Shown here one piece after another: positions 18,933 to 27,535 of a stretch of 64,000 bases of DNA (positions are counted from its first letter, which is position 1; each line of letters opens with the position of its first letter). A model generated the notes under the pieces. The model did not search any database. It was not told where the DNA came from and saw only the letters and a program-made list of their open reading frames with translations. The stretch spans positions 992,001-1,056,000 of the forward strand of contig NZ_CP043732.1 of assembly GCF_014084045.1 (NCBI RefSeq), written 5' to 3'. Source of the stretch: Microbacterium esteraromaticum. Lineage in GTDB: Bacteria > Actinomycetota > Actinomycetes > Actinomycetales > Microbacteriaceae. A program made the position numbers and the translations under genes.

Positions 18933-19622
18933 ATGCCCCGCCCCGCGCTGCTGGCCGTCTCGCACGGCACCTCCGACGTCGACGGCGCGCGTTCGATCGC
19001 CGCGCTCGTCGCGCGCGTGGCCGAGCGCCTGCCCGACGTCGAGGTGCGCGAGGGGTTCGTCGACGTGCAGCAGCCCGATGCGGCGAGCGCGCTGGCCGCC
19101 GTCGACGGGCCGGTCGTGATCGTGCCGCTGCTGCTCTCGCAGGGATTCCACGTGCACCACGACCTGCACGGCGTCGCGGCAGGGCGGGCGGATGCCGTCG
19201 CGGCCGCGCCCCTCGGCCCCGACCCCCTGCTCGCCGAGGTGCTCGCACTGCGGCTCGCGGGCGTCGGCGAGCCGGACTCCCCCGTCGTCCTCGCCGTGGC
19301 GGGTTCCCGCGACGAGCGCTCGGTCCCGGATGCCGAGGGCATCGCCGCCCTGCTGCGCGAGCGCACCGGCCGGCGAATCGATCTCGCGTACCTCGCCGCC
19401 AGGCATCCGGATCTGCCTACGGCTCTGGCGGCGGCACCGGATGCCGTCGTCGCCACGTACCTGCTCGGGCGCGGGTTCTTCTTCGATCTCGCCGCCCGGC
19501 ACGCCCGTGCGCATCCGATCACACCGCCGCTGCTCGACGATCTGCTGACTGATCAGGGCATCCCGGACCCGCTCGTCGATCTCGTGATCGCGCGATATGA
19601 ACGGGCCGAAGCCGAGGGCTGA
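18933..19622 (+). CDS. CbiX/SirB-type sirohydrochlorin chelatase
   Basis: This 229-residue protein has two CbiX-like repeats. The first starts PALLAVSHGTSD with the metal-binding His, and HVHHDLHG supplies a second His cluster; the second half begins VVLAVAGSRDERS. It inserts Fe2+ into sirohydrochlorin to make siroheme, or Co2+ for B12 in other organisms. Siroheme is favoured here because sir lies immediately downstream and cobA (SUMT) lies in the same operon region. Precorrin-2 dehydrogenase is not seen in this window. Confidence 0.88.
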   Translation: MPRPALLAVSHGTSDVDGARSIAALVARVAERLPDVEVREGFVDVQQPDAASALAAVDGPVVIVPLLLSQGFHVHHDLHGVAAGRADAVAAAPLGPDPLLAEVLALRLAGVGEPDSPVVLAVAGSRDERSVPDAEGIAALLRERTGRRIDLAYLAARHPDLPTALAAAPDAVVATYLLGRGFFFDLAARHARAHPITPPLLDDLLTDQGIPDPLVDLVIARYERAEAEG

Positions 19623-19701
19623 CTCACCGGAGGAAGGCGAACGCGCGAGCACAGGACGCGATCGCCCCGATCCGTCCTGTGCCGGGTGGATCGCCTGCGC
19701 T

Positions 19702-19740
19702 CGTGCGGCCGATGCGCAGAGCCGTGCGGCCGATGCGCAG
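19702..19740. repeat. 18-bp tandem duplication CGTGCGGCCGATGCGCAG
   Basis: Exact copies lie at 19702-19719 and 19723-19740 (period 21 bp) in the 288-bp gap before sir. No gene is evident there. Confidence 0.7.
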
Positions 19741-19785
19741 CACCACCGCCGGCGATGCACAGATCCCGCGACCCCGCCACCCACA

Positions 19786-19813
19786 GGCGTCATGTTTCGC
19801 GTCACATGACGCC
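19786..19813. promoter_or_regulatory. Inverted-repeat operator upstream of sulfur operon
   Basis: Perfect 10-bp arms GGCGTCATGT (19786-19795) and ACATGACGCC (19804-19813) flank an 8-bp spacer, about 100 bp before sir. A GTTTCGC heptamer recurs at 19794-19800 and 19815-19821. This is probably the binding site of a sulfur-assimilation regulator that is not encoded nearby. Confidence 0.6.
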
Positions 19814-19910
19814 GTGTTTCGCCCGTGGTCGCTTCATGTCACACACGCTTCCGGCTCGCGCGGGGCAGTCCGTACGTTGATCCCCAGCCATTCATCCGGA
19901 GGAGGGCTCG

Positions 19911-21632
19911 ATGACCATCCAGCAGCCGACGACGATCCGCGGTGCGCGCACGCGCACCAGCCGCACGCCGACGAAGCCGCACGGCCAGTGGGCCATCGAC
20001 GGCACCGAGCCGCTGAACGGCAACGAGGAGTTCAAGCTCGCCGACAACGGCCTCAACGTGCGCGAGCGCATCGAGACGATCTACGCCACGGGCGGGTTCG
20101 CGAGCATCGACCCGACCGACCTGCACGGACGCTTCCGCTGGTGGGGTCTGTACACGCAGCGCAAGCCGGGAATCGACGGCGGACGCACCGCGCAGCTCGA
20201 GCCGCACGAGCTCGAAGACGAGTACTTCATGATGCGCGTGCGCATCGACGGCGGGCAGCTGACCACCGAGCAGCTGCGCGTGATCGGCGAGATCTCGACC
20301 GAGTTCGCGCGCGACACCGCCGACATCACCGACCGGCAGAACGTGCAGCTGCACTGGGTCGAGGTGCAGAGCGTGCCCGAGATCTGGCGCCGCCTCGAGG
20401 CCGTCGGCCTCAGCACCACCGAGGCCTGCGGCGATGTCCCCCGTGTGATCCTCGGCTCTCCCGTGGCCGGCATCGCCGCCGACGAGCTCATCGACCCGAC
20501 CCCGCAGATCCGTGAGATCGCCGACCGGTTCCTGGGCGACGAGACCCTGTCGAACCTGCCCCGCAAGTACAAGACGGCGATCACCGGCCACCCCAGCGAG
20601 GACGTCGTGCACGAGATCAACGACTGCGCCTTCGTCGCGGTCGAGCACCCCGAGCTCGGCATCGGCTATGACCTGTGGGTCGGCGGCGCGCTCTCGGTGG
20701 TGCCGAGACTCGGCGAGCGCCTCGGCGTCTTCGTCGCCCCCGAGCGGGTGGCCGAGGTGTGGCACGGCGTCACTCAGATCTTCCGCGACTACGGCTACCG
20801 GCGGCTGCGCAACAAGGCGCGCCTGAAGTTCCTGCTCGCCGACTGGGGCACCGAGAAGTTCCGCGCCGTGCTCGAGGACGAGTACCTCGACAGTCCGCTG
20901 CCAGACGGCCCCGCGGCGCCCAAGCCGAAGAGCCTCGGCGACCACGTCGGGGTCCACCGGCAGAAGGACGGCCGGTTCTTCGTCGGAGCAGCGCCCCTGG
21001 TCGGCCGCGTCTCGGGCAGCACGCTGACCGCGCTCGCCGACCTCGCCGAGGCGCACGGCTCGCACCGCATCCGCACGACACCGCACCAGAAGCTGCTCGT
21101 GCTCGACATCGACGAGAGCCGCGTCGAGAGCCTGGTCGCCGGCCTCGACGGCCTCGGCCTGTCGGCCCGACCCAGCCTGTTCCGCCGCGGCACCATCGCC
21201 TGCACCGGCATCGAGTTCTGCAAGCTCGCGATCGTCGAGACCAAGGTCAACGCGGCCAGGGCGATCGAGCAGCTGGAGGAGCGCCTCGGCGCCCTCGAAC
21301 CCGAGATCGGGCGCCCGATCACCCTGCACGTGAACGGATGCCCGAACTCGTGCGCTCGCATCCAGACCGCCGACATCGGCCTGAAGGGCCAGCTCGTGCT
21401 GATCGACGGCGAGCAGGTGCCCGGCTACCAGGTGCACCTCGGCGGCGGACTCGCGAACGTCGACCGCGAGGAGGCGGGTCTCGGCCGCACCGTCCGCGGC
21501 CTCAAGGTGCCGGCCGACGGCATCGCCGACTACGCCGAGCGGGTCATCCGCCGCTACCTCGCGGAGCGCGAGAGCGGGGACGAGACCTTCGCGCAGTGGG
21601 CGCACCGCGCCGACGAGGAGGCCCTGCAGTGA
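19911..21632 (+). CDS. sir: Siroheme-dependent ferredoxin sulfite (nitrite) reductase
   Basis: This 573-residue protein has the duplicated sulfite/nitrite reductase architecture. The siroheme/[4Fe-4S] ligands are CX5C (C431-C437, ACTGIEFC) and CX3C (C477-C481, NGCPNSC). The actinobacterial enzymes of this size are ferredoxin-dependent and reduce sulfite to sulfide by six electrons. Sulfite rather than nitrite is favoured because cysH, cysD and cysN follow directly. A GGAGG-containing ribosome-binding site precedes the ATG. The stop overlaps cysH by 4 bp (GTGA). Electrons probably come from FprA and the ferredoxin encoded 9 kb downstream in the same operon. Confidence 0.93.
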   Translation: MTIQQPTTIRGARTRTSRTPTKPHGQWAIDGTEPLNGNEEFKLADNGLNVRERIETIYATGGFASIDPTDLHGRFRWWGLYTQRKPGIDGGRTAQLEPHELEDEYFMMRVRIDGGQLTTEQLRVIGEISTEFARDTADITDRQNVQLHWVEVQSVPEIWRRLEAVGLSTTEACGDVPRVILGSPVAGIAADELIDPTPQIREIADRFLGDETLSNLPRKYKTAITGHPSEDVVHEINDCAFVAVEHPELGIGYDLWVGGALSVVPRLGERLGVFVAPERVAEVWHGVTQIFRDYGYRRLRNKARLKFLLADWGTEKFRAVLEDEYLDSPLPDGPAAPKPKSLGDHVGVHRQKDGRFFVGAAPLVGRVSGSTLTALADLAEAHGSHRIRTTPHQKLLVLDIDESRVESLVAGLDGLGLSARPSLFRRGTIACTGIEFCKLAIVETKVNAARAIEQLEERLGALEPEIGRPITLHVNGCPNSCARIQTADIGLKGQLVLIDGEQVPGYQVHLGGGLANVDREEAGLGRTVRGLKVPADGIADYAERVIRRYLAERESGDETFAQWAHRADEEALQ

Positions 21633-22369
21633 GCACGCCCGTCACCATCGGCACCGCCCGCCGCTCCGCCGCCGAGCTTCGCGCACTCGCCGAGCGCGGC
21701 AATGCCGAGCTGCGCAGCAGGCAGGACGACGAGGCGAGCCCCGATGAGGTCGTCGCGTGGGTGGCCGCCAACTTCGGCGTCTCGCAGGCTGCCGTCGCCT
21801 GCTCGATGGCGGATGCCGCTCTGCCGCACCTCGTGGCACAGGGGCTCCCCGGTGTCGACGTGCTCTTCCTCGACACCGGCTACCACTTCGCCGAGACGGC
21901 GTTCACCCGCAGCGAGGTCGCCGCACGACTCGACGTGAACGTCGTCGACGTGAAGCCCGAGCAGAGCGTGCGGGAGCAGGATGCCGAGTTCGGAAAGGAC
22001 CTGTTCGCCCGCGACCCCGGGCTGTGCTGCGCGCGACGCAAGGTCGAGCCGCTGCAGCGGGCTCTCGGGGGCTACGAGGTCTGGTTCACCGGCGTGCGCC
22101 GTGACGAGGCGCCGACGCGCGCCGCGACCGAACTGGTGGTCTGGGACGAGCGCAACGGCCTCGTGAAGGTGAACCCCGTCGCGGCGTGGAGCTTCGACGA
22201 CCTCATCGACTACGCCGGTGCGCACGAGGTTCCGGTCAACCCGCTGATCGCGAACGGGTATCCGTCGATCGGCTGCGCGCCGTGCACGAAGCCGGTCGCA
22301 CCCGGTGAAGATCCCAGATCCGGTCGCTGGGCCGGACTCTCGAAGACAGAATGCGGGCTGCACGTATGA
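21629..22369 (+). CDS. cysH: APS reductase, [4Fe-4S] type
   Basis: This 246-residue PAPS/APS-reductase-family protein contains FLDTGYHF, GVRRDEAPTR and the C-terminal catalytic-Cys motif ECGLH. C133-C134 and C216-x2-C219 form the four-Cys iron-sulfur signature of APS-type (not PAPS-type) reductases, consistent with the absence of an APS kinase. The product is sulfite for Sir. The GTG start overlaps the sir stop (GTGA) and its own stop overlaps cysD (ATGA). Confidence 0.94.
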   Translation: MSTPVTIGTARRSAAELRALAERGNAELRSRQDDEASPDEVVAWVAANFGVSQAAVACSMADAALPHLVAQGLPGVDVLFLDTGYHFAETAFTRSEVAARLDVNVVDVKPEQSVREQDAEFGKDLFARDPGLCCARRKVEPLQRALGGYEVWFTGVRRDEAPTRAATELVVWDERNGLVKVNPVAAWSFDDLIDYAGAHEVPVNPLIANGYPSIGCAPCTKPVAPGEDPRSGRWAGLSKTECGLHV

Positions 22370-23385
22370 GCACCAGGAATCCTGAGACGCGTTTCGACTC
22401 GCTGCGCCCCCTCAACGACCGGGAGGATGCAACGCGTCTCGACCCGTCGCTGCGCCCCTCGCTCGACGACCGGGAGGGCGCGGTCGTCGATGCCACGCCG
22501 AGCACGCTCGACCTGCTCGAGGCCGAGGGCATCCACATCATCCGCGAGGTCGTCGCCGAGTTCGAGCGGCCCGTGCTGCTGTTCTCGGGCGGCAAGGACT
22601 CGGTCGTCGTGCTGCACCTCGCCGCGAAGGCGTTCGCACCGGGACGCGTGCCGTTCCCCGTGCTGCATGTCGACACCGGGCACAACTTCCCCGAGGTCAT
22701 CCGGTTCCGCGACGAGACGGTCGCCCGCCTCGGCATCGACCTCGCCGTCGCCAGGGTGCAGGACTACATCGACGACGGCAGGCTCTTCGAGCGTCCTGAT
22801 GGCACGCGCAACCCGCTGCAGACGCAGCCGCTGCTCGATGCGATCGCCGCGGGCCGCCACGATGCGGTCTTCGGCGGCGCCCGCCGCGATGAAGACAAGG
22901 CGCGCGCCAAGGAGCGCATCATCTCGCTGCGCGACGAGTTCGGCCAGTGGGATCCGCGCAACCAGCGGCCCGAGCTGTGGAGCCTCTACAACGGACGCCA
23001 CCTGCCCGGTCAGCACGTGCGCGCCTTCCCGATCTCGAACTGGACCGAGCTCGACATCTGGCGCTACATCGAGCGCGAGGGCATCGCCCTGCCGCCGTTG
23101 TACTACGCCCACGAGCGCGACGTGTTCCGGCGCTCGGGCATGTGGTGGGCGGTGGGCGAGTTCTCGCAGCCGCGCGAAGACGAGCAGGTGGTGCGTCGCA
23201 CGGTGCGCTACCGCACCGTCGGCGACATGAGCTGCACGGGAGCCGTGGAGTCTGACGCCGCCGACACGGCGTCGATCGTCGACGAGGTCGCCCGCACGAC
23301 CCTCACCGAGCGCGGCGCGACGCGGGCTGACGACCGCATCAGCGAGGCCGCCATGGAGGACCGCAAGAAGGACGGGTACTTCTGA
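22366..23385 (+). CDS. cysD: Sulfate adenylyltransferase subunit 2
   Basis: This 339-residue ATP pyrophosphatase-fold subunit makes APS from sulfate and ATP with CysN. The PP-loop is LLFSGGKDSVVVLHL; HVDTGHNFPE and the C-terminal SEAAMEDRKKDGYF are CysD hallmarks. It carries a non-family N-terminal extension of roughly 35 residues, encoded by two imperfect tandem copies of a short repeat (22387-22477), giving RFDSLRPLNDRE, then RLDPSLRPSLDDRE. The core begins near STLDLLEAEGIHIIREV. The start is set by the ATGA overlap with cysH. Confidence 0.94.
   Translation: MSTRNPETRFDSLRPLNDREDATRLDPSLRPSLDDREGAVVDATPSTLDLLEAEGIHIIREVVAEFERPVLLFSGGKDSVVVLHLAAKAFAPGRVPFPVLHVDTGHNFPEVIRFRDETVARLGIDLAVARVQDYIDDGRLFERPDGTRNPLQTQPLLDAIAAGRHDAVFGGARRDEDKARAKERIISLRDEFGQWDPRNQRPELWSLYNGRHLPGQHVRAFPISNWTELDIWRYIEREGIALPPLYYAHERDVFRRSGMWWAVGEFSQPREDEQVVRRTVRYRTVGDMSCTGAVESDAADTASIVDEVARTTLTERGATRADDRISEAAMEDRKKDGYF
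22387..22477. repeat. Two tandem repeat units inside the cysD 5' end
   Basis: Unit 1 (22387-22426, 40 bp) and unit 2 (22432-22477, 46 bp) share ACGCGT, TCGAC, TCGCTGCGCCCC and CGACCGGGAGG. They differ by two 3-bp indels, so the reading frame is kept. From memory, similar TTTCGACTCGCTGCG / CTCAACGACCGGG sequences are dispersed intergenic repeats in Microbacteriaceae. Confidence 0.65.
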
Positions 23386-24683
23386 TGAGCACGACTCTGT
23401 TCCGCTTCGCGACCGCCGGGTCGGTCGACGACGGCAAGTCCACCCTGGTCGGCAGACTGCTGCACGATGCGAAGGCGATCCTCGCCGACCAGCTCGACCA
23501 GGTCGCGGCGACGTCGCGGGCGCGCGGCTTCGCGCACGGCGCTTTCGATTTCGCCCTGCTGACCGACGGTCTCCGCGCCGAGCGCGAGCAGGGCATCACG
23601 ATCGACGTCGCGTACCGCTACTTCGCCACCGACCGGCGCAGCTTCATCCTGGCCGACTGCCCCGGCCACGTGCAGTACACGCGCAACATGGTCACGGGGG
23701 CGGCCACGGCGGATGCCGTGGTCGTGCTGGTGGATGCCCGCAAGGGCGTCGTCGAGCAGACCCGCCGTCACCTCGCCGTGGCGTCGCTGCTGCGGGTGGC
23801 GCACGTGATCGTCGCGGTGAACAAGATCGATCTCACCGGCTTCGACGAGCAGACCTACGTCGACATCGAGCTCGAGGCGCTGCGCGTGGCCGACGAGCTC
23901 GGCATCGGCGCCCTGCACGTGCTGCCGGTCTCGGCGCTCGAGGGCGACAACATCGTCGACCGGTCGGTGCGCACCCCCTGGTATCGCGGCGAGACGCTGT
24001 TCGAGCTTCTCGAGACCCTGCCCGTCCGCGCCGACCACGATGCTCCCCTTCGGCTGCCGGTGCAGCTCGTGCTGCGCCCGCAGGGCGGCCTGTCGCCCGA
24101 GATCCCCGCCGACGACGCCGAGCGCCTGCGTGACTTCCGCGGCTTCGCCGGCCGCATCGCCGCCGGCGCCGTCTCGGTCGGCGACCGTGTGCAGGTGCTC
24201 CCCTCCGGTCGCTCCACCGAGGTGACGAGCGTGCACGTCGCCGGCGTCGAGACGGACGCCGCCGAGGTGCGTCAGTCGGTGACGCTGACCCTGGCCGACG
24301 AGATCGACGCCGCCCGCGGCGCCCTGATCGTCGCCGAGGGCTCCGCGCCTGCGCTGCGTCGGGATGCCGTCGTCGAGCTGTTCCAGCTCGACCCTCGTGC
24401 CACGGCCGCCGGCGCCCGCGTGCTCGTGAAGCACGGCACGGCCACCGTGCAGGCGATCGTCGCGGAGGTGCTCACCCGTCGTGACCTCGAGACGCTGTCC
24501 CACGCCGACCTGACCGACACGGCCGAGGCAGCGCTGGCCGAGAACGAGATCGGCCGCGTGCGGCTGCGACTGGCATCCGACCTCCCGCTCGAGCCTTACG
24601 CGCAGAGCCGCGAGGGCGGCTCGCTGCTGCTCATCCATCCCGCCGACGGCGCGACGCTCGCCGCAGGCACGGTCATCGACTGA
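23385..24683 (+). CDS. cysN: Sulfate adenylyltransferase subunit 1 (GTPase)
   Basis: This 432-residue EF-Tu-like GTPase has G1 GSVDDGKST, G3 DCPGH and G4 NKID, plus beta-barrel domains. It couples GTP hydrolysis to APS synthesis by CysD. The protein ends after the barrel domains; no CysC (APS kinase) domain is fused, matching the APS-specific reductase. The ATG overlaps the cysD stop (TGATG). Confidence 0.95.
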   Translation: MSTTLFRFATAGSVDDGKSTLVGRLLHDAKAILADQLDQVAATSRARGFAHGAFDFALLTDGLRAEREQGITIDVAYRYFATDRRSFILADCPGHVQYTRNMVTGAATADAVVVLVDARKGVVEQTRRHLAVASLLRVAHVIVAVNKIDLTGFDEQTYVDIELEALRVADELGIGALHVLPVSALEGDNIVDRSVRTPWYRGETLFELLETLPVRADHDAPLRLPVQLVLRPQGGLSPEIPADDAERLRDFRGFAGRIAAGAVSVGDRVQVLPSGRSTEVTSVHVAGVETDAAEVRQSVTLTLADEIDAARGALIVAEGSAPALRRDAVVELFQLDPRATAAGARVLVKHGTATVQAIVAEVLTRRDLETLSHADLTDTAEAALAENEIGRVRLRLASDLPLEPYAQSREGGSLLLIHPADGATLAAGTVID

Positions 24684-24736
24684 CCCCTTCCCACCGACGA
24701 CACCAGCACGACCACCGAGCCTAAGGAGGCGAAACC

Positions 24737-25813
24737 GTGAACATCACCCGTAGGAACAGGACATTCACCGCACTGGGGGCCCTGGCGATGGGACTCACCA
24801 CCTGGGTGCTCGCGGGCTGCGCCCCCGCATCCGGATCCGCCGCCGCGGAGGGCGAGCCCGCCGAGCTGCGCCTCGGCTACTTCGCCAACGTCACCCACGC
24901 GCCGGCACTCGTGGGGCTCGCTGAGGGCCTGTTCGACGACGCCCTCGGCGACATCGACCTGAAGACCGAGATCTTCAACGCGGGTCCCGCCGCGATCGAG
25001 GCGCTCTCGGCCGGGGCCATCGACGCCACCTACATCGGCCCGAACCCGTCGATCAACACGTTCATCCAATCGGGCGGCGCCTCCGCGCGCATCATCGCAG
25101 GAGCGACCTCGGGCGGCGCCGCGCTCGTCGTGCGCGACGGCATCGATTCGCCTGACGATCTGAAGGGCGCGAACATCGCCAGTCCCCAGCTCGGCAACAC
25201 CCAGGACGTGGCGCTGCGCAGCTGGCTGGCGGACGAGGGCTTGGAGACCTCGACATCCGGTGGCGGAGACGTGAGCATCACCCCGACCGAGAACGCCCAG
25301 ACGCTGACCCTCTTCCAGGACGGCCAGCTCGATGGGGCCTGGCTGCCCGAGCCGTGGGTGTCGCGTCTGGTCATCGAGGCGGGAGCGCACATGCTCGTCG
25401 ACGAGGCCGAGCTGTGGGAGGACGGCGACTTCCCCACCACGGTGCTGCTCGTGCGCAAGGACTTCGCCGACGAGCATCCGGATGTCGTCGAGAAGCTGCT
25501 CGCCGGGCACATCGCGTCGGTGGAGTGGCTCGACGAGAACGAGTCGGGCGCCGCGGCGGTCATCAACTCCCAGCTCGAGGAGGCGACGGGCAAGCGGCTG
25601 CCCGACGACGTGCTGGCCCGCGCGCTCGAGAACGTCGACTTCACCGTGGATCCGCACGCGGAGACCTTCGAGACCCTCGTGGCAGACGGGCTGGCCGCGG
25701 GGACGCAGAAGAAGGGCTCGATCGACGGGCTGTTCGATCTCCGCGCGCTCAACGCTCGGCTCTCGGATGCCGGCGACGAGACCGTGTCTGCGGCCGGACT
25801 CGGGAAGCAGTGA
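24737..25813 (+). CDS. SsuA/TauA-like ABC substrate-binding lipoprotein
   Basis: This 358-residue NitT/TauT-family receptor has a lipoprotein signal (lipobox LAGC, C28). The mature segment has LRLGYFANVTHAPALVGL, IEALSAGAIDATYIGPNPSIN and PEPWVSRL, as in SsuA-like proteins. The GTG start has a strong AAGGAGG site. Family members bind sulfonates, taurine, nitrate or thiamine precursors. No SsuD/TauD desulfonating oxygenase is present here, so the ligand could be sulfate or a sulfonate processed elsewhere. Confidence 0.88.
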   Translation: MNITRRNRTFTALGALAMGLTTWVLAGCAPASGSAAAEGEPAELRLGYFANVTHAPALVGLAEGLFDDALGDIDLKTEIFNAGPAAIEALSAGAIDATYIGPNPSINTFIQSGGASARIIAGATSGGAALVVRDGIDSPDDLKGANIASPQLGNTQDVALRSWLADEGLETSTSGGGDVSITPTENAQTLTLFQDGQLDGAWLPEPWVSRLVIEAGAHMLVDEAELWEDGDFPTTVLLVRKDFADEHPDVVEKLLAGHIASVEWLDENESGAAAVINSQLEEATGKRLPDDVLARALENVDFTVDPHAETFETLVADGLAAGTQKKGSIDGLFDLRALNARLSDAGDETVSAAGLGKQ

Positions 25814-26649
25814 TGGCCACCCGCGAGACGCTCGCACGTCCGGCCGTCGCCGAGGCGCACCTCACGCCCAGCTTCGACGGCGTCAGCCCGCTGCCGGGCG
25901 AGCGCCCGCATGTCGAGCCCTCCGTGCGGATCTCGCACGTCACGAAGCGCTACGGGGCGGGGCCTGTGGTGCTCGACGACATCTCGCTCGACATCGCCCC
26001 CGGAGAGTTCGTGTGCCTGCTCGGGGCATCCGGATGCGGCAAGTCGACCCTGCTCAACCTCATCGCCGGACTCGAGCCCGTCACCTCCGGAGCGATCGAG
26101 ACGCCCGCCTCCGGAGCTGCGGTGATGTTCCAGGAGTCGGCGCTCATGCCGTGGCTCACCGCGCGACGGAACGTCGAGCTCGCCCTGCGGCTGCGGGGTG
26201 TGCCGCGCGGCGAGCGTCGCGCCGAGGCCGACCGCCTGCTGGCGACGGTGAACCTCGCCGAGGCCGGCGACAAGCGACCGCACGAGCTGTCAGGGGGCAT
26301 GCGCCAGCGGGTGGCGCTCGCGCGCGCCCTCGCACAGGACCGCTCGGTGCTGCTGATGGACGAGCCGTTCGCGGCTCTCGACGCCATCACCCGCGACCTG
26401 CTGCACGAGGAGCTCGAGCGGGTGTGGCGCGCCACCGGCCGCACGATCGTGTTCGTCACCCACAACGTACGAGAGGCGGCTCGGCTCGGTCAGCGGGTGG
26501 TGCTGCTCTCGAGCAGGCCGGGACGGATCGCCGGGGAGTGGCGCATCCGCAACACCGTCGGACGCCGCATCGAATCGCCGGAGGTGTCGGCCCTCGCCGC
26601 CGAGATCACCACCGAGCTGCGGAAGGAGATCGCACGCAATGCCTCGTGA
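25813..26649 (+). CDS. ABC transporter ATPase (SsuB/TauB-like)
   Basis: This 278-residue ATPase has Walker A GASGCGKST (71-79), Q-loop MFQESALMPW, signature LSGGMRQR, Walker B VLLMDEP and switch His in VFVTHNV. An N-terminal extension of about 35 residues precedes the core, which starts near VRISHVTKRYG. The ATG overlaps the substrate-binding protein stop by 1 nt. It energises the import of a sulfur source with its neighbours. Confidence 0.93.
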   Translation: MATRETLARPAVAEAHLTPSFDGVSPLPGERPHVEPSVRISHVTKRYGAGPVVLDDISLDIAPGEFVCLLGASGCGKSTLLNLIAGLEPVTSGAIETPASGAAVMFQESALMPWLTARRNVELALRLRGVPRGERRAEADRLLATVNLAEAGDKRPHELSGGMRQRVALARALAQDRSVLLMDEPFAALDAITRDLLHEELERVWRATGRTIVFVTHNVREAARLGQRVVLLSSRPGRIAGEWRIRNTVGRRIESPEVSALAAEITTELRKEIARNAS

Positions 26650-27535
26650 ACAGACCGCCGCCGCTGCACCCGTCGACGACATCGACACCCTCTCCGCCGG
26701 GCTCGACCGTCTGCAGTCCGACGAATCGCACGTCCGGCCGCTCGGTCGCGACCTGCTCGCCAAGATCTTGCCTCCGGTCGCCCTGCTGGTCGTGCTGCTG
26801 GCCGTCTGGCAGCTGTACGTGAGCATCGCCGCGCCCCGCCCCGACAAGGCGCCGAGCCCGTCGGCCGTGCTCACCGCGCTCGGCGACGCCTGGCAATCCG
26901 GTCGTCTGCAGGAGGCCGTGCTCACCAGCCTCGAACGCGGCGGCCTCGGCTTCGTCATCGCGATCGCGATCGGCACGCCGCTCGGCCTGGCGCTGGCGGA
27001 GTGGAGGCTGCTGCGTCGCGCCGCCGGTCCGCTGATCTCGGGACTGACCGTGCTGCCGTCGGTCGCCTGGGTGCCCGCCGCGATCATCTGGTTCGGCCTG
27101 ACCGACGCGACGGCGTACTTCGTGATCCTGATGGGCGCGGTCCCGTCGATCGTGAACGGCCTGCTCTCGGGCATCGATCAGGTGCCGCCGCAGCTGCGTC
27201 GCGTCGGCACGGTGCTCGGCGCCAGCCGGTGGCAGCTCGCCACCGCCGTCGTGCTCCCTGCCTCGCTGCCCGGCTATGTCGCCGGCCTCAAACAGGGCTG
27301 GGCGTTCTCGTGGCGGTCGCTGATGGCGGCCGAGATCATCACGATGGGCGGGTCAATGGGCTTCGGCCTCGGCACGCTGCTCAATCAGTCGCGCGAGCTG
27401 GCCGACCTGGCCAGCGTGCTCGGCACCATCATCCTGATCCTCGCGATCGGCATCGTCATCGAGCTGGTGTTCTTCGGACCGCTCGAGCGCCGGATGCTGC
27501 GCAATCGCGGACTGCTGCTGGGAGGCACCCGATGA
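26639..27535 (+). CDS. ABC transporter permease (SsuC/TauC-like)
   Basis: This 298-residue permease has about six membrane helices and the BPD-type EAA loop GTVLGASRWQLATAVVLPASLPG. The N-terminal cytoplasmic stretch of about 45 residues is acidic. It overlaps the ATPase gene by 11 bp and its stop overlaps cobA (ATGA). It forms the channel for the SsuABC-like importer. Confidence 0.92.
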   Translation: MPREQTAAAAPVDDIDTLSAGLDRLQSDESHVRPLGRDLLAKILPPVALLVVLLAVWQLYVSIAAPRPDKAPSPSAVLTALGDAWQSGRLQEAVLTSLERGGLGFVIAIAIGTPLGLALAEWRLLRRAAGPLISGLTVLPSVAWVPAAIIWFGLTDATAYFVILMGAVPSIVNGLLSGIDQVPPQLRRVGTVLGASRWQLATAVVLPASLPGYVAGLKQGWAFSWRSLMAAEIITMGGSMGFGLGTLLNQSRELADLASVLGTIILILAIGIVIELVFFGPLERRMLRNRGLLLGGTR

